Source: Armillaria gallica
Taxonomy: Eukaryota; Basidiomycota; Agaricomycetes; Agaricales; Physalacriaceae
Direction of reading: 5' to 3'
Assembly: GCA_037576215.1 (NCBI GenBank)
Contig: JBANDB010000011.1
Coordinates: forward strand, 1,116,001 to 1,180,000
Length of the DNA stretch: 64,000 nt
Positions 57,884-64,000 of the stretch are shown one piece after another (position 1 is the first letter of the stretch; every line of letters begins with the position of its first letter). The notes under the pieces were generated by a model, which searched no databases, was not told the origin of the DNA, and was given only the letters and a program-made list of their open reading frames with translations. Both the position numbers and the translations under genes were made by a program.

Positions 57884-59727
57884 ATAAAACGATATACGTT
57901 TTTATCCTCAGTTGACAGTGCATGCGTTCAATTCTATAAAAAGGGCCGGAGTTTGAAGAGAGCAATCCTCACGGGGACGACTATTTGATTATTGTTGCGA
58001 TAAAAACATAGTTATCGGACGAGTGCTATTGCGTAGGTAAATCACTGCAGAGGTAACTTTAGCTTTTAGCTTGTGGCTCCTGGTCTTCACGCTTTGTGGA
58101 CCGTTGCACCGAAGTGCAGGCTTCCTGAAACCTCTGAATTACTATTGCTTTACAATCCGGTGCATAACGCCTTAAATTGGCTAATATTTCCAATACATAA
58201 ATGAAATCTGTCCAACTGCTAAAATGTTCAGCAATGAAGCTCGAAGGACGCGATTGGATTCGACGCGTGACGTAATGAGCATGTGATGATGGGTCTGCTC
58301 ACGCAATCAACATGGAATTTCAATTTACTAAGACATCAAGCTTTCCTTCCCGCCATCGCTGGGACAACACGAGAACGTTTGGTGCCTCTGAGACCGCCGC
58401 CGCAATATGATAAGTACACTGATCGCTTGCTGATGAACTCATTACAATTCAGGAAGGAGTTCTTTGTCGCATGGCTTTACCACGATTAATTGGAGACTGT
58501 GTAACGGTATTGGACCTCTTCAGTATTTTTGCTGTGTAGTCGCACTATTCACACACTCAATTTTCAGCGGCTTATCGATATGGTAGATTCGTAATATCCA
58601 GTACACGAATAAGTCGGCAAATAGGTCACGTTTATCAGCGCCGTTACTTTGACGGACCGGAGCTATCTCCATTGTAATGGTATGTCCGTATACTAGCCAT
58701 TCAGGTACGTAGGTCTCACTCTTTGACGTACAGTTTGTGTGAACCGGAATCCGGTGCGCCTATCCTTAGCTCAGCAAGCTTGATGCATTAATTACGATAC
58801 GAATCTGTTCCGCCCTTCAAGCTTCAAGCTTCAAGCTTCAAGCCCCTAACGTAGCCTATTTTACCGATCGATGCCGGGGCGGGCAAACCTTCTTTAATCA
58901 CTCAAGATGATACCATTCCCGTCATTGATCTGAGCGCCCTGGGTTCTTTGCTAATTAGCTATCTTCTGTGCTTCTACGGTCCGTTACTGAGATTGCGCCT
59001 GCGAGTACGGGAGGCTGAAACATCCTTCTTCACAGGCGGGGCTTCAGCCTCCATCACGAGCTGCCTCGTGTAACAAGTTGTCTAATGGAGTAACGAAGAA
59101 CGCCACTCCGAGCGAGATGTTGTGACGACCGTTTTACATGGAGCTACGTGACGAGGTTCGCTTTGCGATGCGAAGTTGGGCTCAGCTGCAGAAAGTTCGG
59201 TATACTGGACGGTAGTTGGCCACAACATGCTGAACAACTCGTACCCCAGCACTCCACTTAAGCGTGTCGAGAAGGCATCAATGGATGGTAGATGTTCATC
59301 ACGATTGGGTCCAATCTCATGCTGTCCATGTGGACGCGCGCTTAGGAAAAGATTACTTCCGTCCACTATCGCCCCACGGATCAGACAATGAATCCTTGGC
59401 TTCGATGAACTAACCTAGAAATGCTGTCCTTCCTCTCCGCTTACCTTCCGCCTCAATAATTGGGCATGTTTCAAGGTCCAGATTGGAGAATTCCTGCAGC
59501 TTTGGTTTCACTGAGCAGGCCTCCGAAGCAAGTTCCATCATTTTCCTGTGTATCGTCCAAACATCAAACTGCCGCTTTCGTTCAGCCGAGAAGTACCCCT
59601 ATAGTATTTTCACCGCCCCTTCGCCGCATCTCTTCAATTATGATACTGTTCGGGCGCTTGACGAATTCATAAATAACGTCGCTGCTCCGATGAAGATCCC
59701 CCACAATTCCATCCATTCTATTCAATC
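57884..59727. other. Gene-poor stretch
   Basis: No supported gene. It contains a short tandem repeat at 58815-58849. Confidence 0.4.
58815..58849. repeat. 7-bp tandem repeat, 5 copies of cttcaag
   Basis: Five perfect consecutive copies of CTTCAAG. Confidence 0.95.
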
Positions 59728-61868
59728 ATGACGACTCTGGAAATTTCTGACACATGCGCTCCTCGTCATCTACGCGTATCTACAGGTTCCACAACCGCAG
59801 AAACGGTCGTTGGTCCAGAAGACAATGCTGGACGGTCTGGCTCTAAAGATATACCCACAACAATTCCTCCAAAGCACGAATCTCGTACTTTGATACTCTG
59901 CTTCGACGGCACCGGAGACCAATTTGACGCGAATAATTCGAATATTGTGCAGCTCTGTTCGCTGCTAAAGAGAGATGACCGTTCGGAGCAGATGGTTTAT
60001 TATCAGGTACGATTACACTAACAATAACCCTGGACTCGATTGATTAACGTGTCTTCTAGGCGGGAATTGGTACTTACACGTCACCTCAAATTCCAGGCCT
60101 TCTCACGTCGAAAATATACAAGGTAGCTACGCTCCTGTCAATTATTTGGAGGATTGATCTGACCCCGTCAGTAGACTGTTGATCTTGCGATAGCTTGGAG
60201 CCTTGACGCTCATGTCATGGGTACGCTGATACGTTGCATTTACGTACCTTCGTGTTAACGCATTCAAACTAGATGGCTATGAATTCTTGATGCAAAACTG
60301 TACGTCCCTATTCATCTTTAGCCTCGAGTCGGTACTGAGGACTTCTTTAGATCATAGCGGTGATCGCATATGCATCTTTGGCTTCTCACGCGGTGCCTAC
60401 ACCGCTAGGAGGTAAGGAACCTCGATCACTGTTTCGTGTTGTAGATCAATAGTCTGACGGTATGGCCAGCCTAGCCGGGATGATACACAAAGTAGGATTA
60501 CTCCCACCAGATAATTGGCAGCAAGTTCCTTTTGCGTACAAGATGTACACCCGGACGGACGAGGTTGGATGGTGCCAGTCCACGGCTTTCAAACAGGCTT
60601 TCTGCATGGACGTTCCTCTCGAATTTGTAGGAGTATGGTACGTCCTGGCCTTTCCCCATCTACATGTGCTTGTAGATGCTTACGAACAACAGGGATACAG
60701 TTAATTCGGTGGGGATTGTCCCAAGACGATTGCCGTTTACGACCTCCAATACGATCATTCGGACCTTCCGACATGCGGTCTCGTTGGATGAGCACCGAGC
60801 AAAGTTCAAGGCGAACCTATGGAACTGGCCGAGTGCTAGAGAGCTAAAGCTGAGTACGAAGACATCGCTACTGAGCTCGCAGGATAATACAATGGACTCC
60901 AGTGTGCATATACCCGAGATGGAGCCGGGAATTGAATGGTCTCCGGATGATGAGGAGGACTTGCAGAAGTCGGAAAGGCTTCATTCGTCACCTGCTGCGC
61001 AACAAACTGACATTGAGGAAGTCTGGTTTGCGGTTAGATTTTTGTGTTTATCGCCCATCCTAATGTTACTTATTGGTCTTTCTCTTTCTCAGGGATGCCA
61101 TTGTGGTGTGTTCTCTCCATTGCTAGTGAATATCGATCACTAACCGCTGGATTCAATAGATGTCGGAGGAGGCTCGGTGAAAGACTCGACGCGCTATTCC
61201 TTATCACGAATTCCGTTACGATGGATGATCCGAGAATGCTTTAAAGCGGAAACAGGAATCATGTTCAATTCAGAGCGTCTGAGAGACATAGGCCTCGATC
61301 CTGCAACGCTGTATCCGTTTGTTATGCCACGGCCCCCGGCGCTTTCGGTGGTGTCTGCTATGATACCAACGGGACGAACGAAAACGCCACTGTTGAAGAG
61401 GATCGTATCTAAATTTCGGCACCACCCTCTGCCAGTATCCGATGAAAGGCAAACCTTCGCTCAAGAGGTTTCAATCGAAGGCCCGCCGATTGGGACAGAG
61501 GAAGAGGAGGAGCTTCGAGACGCACTATCTCTCAAGTACGATCAGCTCAAACTTTCGAAGTCGTGGTGGATTCTCGAGCTGGTTCCGTTGGAATTCAGAC
61601 AGCAAATGGAGAACGGCAAATGGGTGTCCTGGTTTGGGTGTGTTCAGGGATTTCATCGTCCGGCAGTATGACTGAATAATGAATTTATAGGCTAAACCTT
61701 GGACGACCTCGAGAGATTCCAAATTTGTCCAGCAGAGTCAAGGTCCACCGTACCGTACGGATGCGGATGGAAGCTTCTCATGAGCATAACGGCCGAAAGT
61801 ACAAGCCGAAGGCTCACTTCGAAAATCCAATTTGGATAGATGACGATGTGTCTTCGCAAGCTGGCTAG
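59728..61868 (+). CDS. DUF2235 (Tle1-like phospholipase catalytic domain) protein, 550 residues
   Basis: Ten exons join in phase from ATG 59728 to TAG 61866-61868, one only 13 nt long (61093-61105). After a polar N-terminus, TLILCFDGTGDQF (about 55-66) opens the DUF2235 alpha/beta hydrolase domain. The nucleophile elbow GFSRGA places Ser at about 151. VPLEFVGVWDTV and HCDVGGGS (Asp about 333) follow, the latter split by two introns. The C-terminal part carries an arginine/lysine-rich region and ends WIDDDVSSQAG. Bacterial relatives include type VI secretion lipases; fungal members are numerous in Agaricomycetes and uncharacterised. Likely cytosolic, with lipase or esterase activity as inference. 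It sits between F-box-like genes on both sides. Confidence 0.9.
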
Positions 61869-62474
61869 CGGAGCTGAAACCAACTATTTACGTTCGCCCG
61901 TGGACGAGGCGCATGCCTAAGTGCATACATGACCATATACGATCGCGAACACTTCATTGTGAACAATGTCTTCTCTCTTTATTAGGTGTAATGTACACAA
62001 ACGTCCATTGACAATTTATACGGTCATTTATGAGAACCAGCTCTCGTTTTGAGGCAATTCCCAGAAGCATAGCACAGGGAGGCATACAAAATTCGGCAAG
62101 GCTCATTTTGGTCAGCTACCCGTGAAATCTGAGCACATCAACCACCCCTATGGATAATTGTCATGGATATGTTATTCACAAGGAGGAATCGATTCACTTC
62201 ACCGCTCGTCCACAGTTAACCTATTTACATCCGCCATCCAGGGAACAAGCAGTGACGTTGGGAAGCACGACTTGAAGTCTTGAACCAGTTCAACCAGCCG
62301 CTACCTCAAGCCAAGGGTAAATTTCTAGAGCGAGACACAAAATGAATCGGCGAAAAGTGATAGATAACATCGTAAAATATATAGTACATTCAAAGGCGGT
62401 AGAAAGGAAGAAGGAAAGAAGAACAAATAAAAGGATAGGTGATTGGGAGGAAAAAATCGAGGATAAGAGAGCGT
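61869..62474. other. Convergent intergenic region
   Basis: No gene seen between the two convergent genes. Confidence 0.45.
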
Positions 62475-63353
62475 CTATAAAACGACGCGGACGACCATCG
62501 TAGGTGAATGACCAGGAGTGAGCGATAAAATAAAGACTAGGCGAGGGTCACCTGGACGCTGGTGACGATCGTGCGACACCCTGAGCCCGCGCAGAGATCT
62601 ACAAAGATGTCCCTTACGCTTAGAACCCGAGACCGCTTCCAGTTGTACTTCTCTGGGGGATGACGAAAAGTCTAACACCGCTTTCTTGTACGTCAGCTCA
62701 AAGGGACCAGCTAGATTGATATGAAGTCCCGTTAAGTTAACGGCTCTGAACGATCTGCAGGACAGTAGCTCGGACATCCATCTTGGGCTCGTCTTCAGCT
62801 CTGACCGCCGAGCCGAAGGTATCGATACGTCCTGGAGAAGTCCCCTTAATAATTCTTTCCTAGGTCGTTCGTCTGAGGACAAAGGGACTGGTAGATCGTG
62901 TGAGAGAGAGATGTGTTTTGGGGGGAGTGTAAAATGGTCGATGCAGGATTCCGAAAGGCGGAGGTTTGTTGATAGGGATGGAGAGGGGGTAATGCTCCGC
63001 CAGCTGGAACGGAGCTGACTAAGAACTGAAGGGGCATCGATAGGAACTGGACTATAAGGGTCAAATATCTCAAGCAGTGTCTCTCGAGACAAACACCGTA
63101 TTTCTTCCGGCAGGGTCTTAGAGGTCCGAATATTATTGATGAGCCTGTCTCTGACTTTTATGAAGAGGGCCTCGACCTCTCGTCGCTCTCGTTTGAGATT
63201 GGCTATGTCATTCAAAAGGGCGGCTCGGGGGAAGTTGCGAAATGAGGTTCCGGAACGCAAGAGCTCTTTGACATTGACGGAAGGGGTGTAGCGTGGTATT
63301 GCGTCGAACTGGCAGTCAAGGCAGACATCCAAAGGTGTGCATGTGCATACCAT
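62475..63353 (-). CDS. Short F-box-like domain protein
   Basis: The likely start is the ATG at 63353 (MVCTCTPLDVCLDCQF), which gives the usual cysteine-rich opening; the frame is open to 63413. A coiled coil follows (LLNDIANLKRERREVEALF) and then the F-box-like motif LPEEIRCLSRETLLEIFDP. The leucine-rich part is short, giving about 292 residues versus about 520 in the two intact neighbours, and the product tail after ..RSLRGLRVSHDRHQ looks non-homologous. It is therefore probably truncated or frameshifted near its 3' end. It is convergent with the DUF2235 gene. Confidence 0.7.
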   Translation of the reverse strand: MVCTCTPLDVCLDCQFDAIPRYTPSVNVKELLRSGTSFRNFPRAALLNDIANLKRERREVEALFIKVRDRLINNIRTSKTLPEEIRCLSRETLLEIFDPYSPVPIDAPSVLSQLRSSWRSITPSPSLSTNLRLSESCIDHFTLPPKHISLSHDLPVPLSSDERPRKELLRGLLQDVSIPSARRSELKTSPRWMSELLSCRSFRAVNLTGLHINLAGPFELTYKKAVLDFSSSPREVQLEAVSGSKRKGHLCRSLRGLRVSHDRHQRPGDPRLVFILSLTPGHSPTMVVRVVL

Positions 63354-63413
63354 CTCTGATTTGCCTACAAAGAGAACTTGGGAAGACAAAAGTCTGGAAT
63401 CCACGATGAGCAA

Positions 63414-64000
63414 ATCTTGACATATCAGACTGAATTACAGCTGCGCTTACCACAGTTAGGGGTCAAGTTCGTTCGACAAGGTGAACGTTGGGAACGAGAT
63501 AAAACGATCGCCAATCAGTCCGTTAAATATCCACAAGAAGGTCTATGTTCCCACGCTTCTGGACGGTCCGAGAGCCGAGCACTCCGTCTCACTTTGGATC
63601 GCTATGAAGACAATATGAAGATGTTCATGACTATGGATACCCCTTTTCATTTGCAACACCTCTTCGCTTTACTGTCCTGCATAAGTTAACCTGTGCTCAG
63701 GTTCGAGTCTCCGCGAGGATTTATTTATATTTGACAAATGAGAGTTAGGTTTTCAGTTGGACAGGGATGTGGTCTGCCCGGTGCCGACACGAAAAGCAAC
63801 AAGTTAATTTCAGCGACGAACGATAAATATTCCACAGTCCAAATATAACCGGGTGTTTCATTGTTCACTTGATGCACTGAAATTTTCTGCCTATATAATA
63901 TATTCAATAAGTTGGTTCTATAGGAAAAACTGGACGCGGAGATCCGTGATAAAGCACAACAGATATGCAACGGTCAAGAGTAACTACTATGGGTGATAAT
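63414..64000. other. Right end of window, no gene seen
   Basis: Only short frames. A ggttcgagtct word near 63700 resembles a tRNA B box but no tRNA fold could be built. Confidence 0.4.

Noticed and set aside
63690..63720. tRNA-like B box (ggttcgagtct)
   Set aside because: The T-arm stem does not pair, and no matching acceptor strand or A box was found within a tRNA length upstream.
1..64000. CRISPR array, rRNA operon, prokaryotic operon signals
   Set aside because: No regularly spaced repeats, no rRNA sequence, and spliced genes show the DNA is eukaryotic.

Overview
The window looks like nuclear DNA of a mushroom-forming basidiomycete (Agaricomycetes). Genes are split by many 45-60 nt introns with GT/GC...AG ends. 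The gene families are typical of that class: DUF6534 seven-helix membrane proteins, F-box-like/leucine-rich proteins, a caspase-domain protease, a subfamily-C GH45 cellulase, an S33 TAP-like peptidase and a DUF2235 hydrolase. About a third of the window is transposon-derived. All identifications come from reading the sequence; no search was run.

Layout. 1-7481: a minus-strand Ty3/gypsy LTR retrotransposon (long LTR 6160-7481, primer-binding site, gag, protease, RT, RNase H, start of integrase) that runs off the left edge. Its reading frame is broken or recoded at several places. 7595-9243: two tandem paralogous ORFs of an unrecognised family; the LTR lies just upstream of the first. 9456-10273: a solo end of a TIR transposon fused to a truncated hAT-like MITE. 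10717-14220: a complete-looking 3.5 kb TIR transposon of an unrecognised family with one large two-exon transposase-like gene. 14221-17700: no confident gene. 17762-36293: three DUF6534 paralogues (two plus-strand, one decayed and inverted) spread around a partial membrane-protein gene and an intact caspase-domain gene. 38299-43375: two direct, diverged 1.4 kb repeats flanking a GH45 endoglucanase gene. 43625-45854: secreted S33 peptidase in 13 exons. 45878-47698: two abutting MITEs with long TIRs rich in CGCAAGTT. 48572-49598: a hAT-like MITE with a second hAT-like MITE nested in it, each with 8-bp target duplications. 49758-51591: a fourth DUF6534-like gene. 52705-63353: an F-box-like cluster (one pseudogene, two intact long genes, one short minus-strand gene) surrounding a DUF2235 gene.

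There is no sign of one co-regulated pathway. The cellulase and S33 peptidase are secreted nutritional enzymes. The DUF6534, F-box-like, caspase and DUF2235 genes belong to expanded, fast-evolving basidiomycete families, set in DNA reshaped by transposons. The most novel-looking items are the TIR transposon at 10717-14220, the recoding-type signals in the gypsy element, the nested and abutting MITEs, and the unrecognised paralogue pair at 7.6-9.2 kb.
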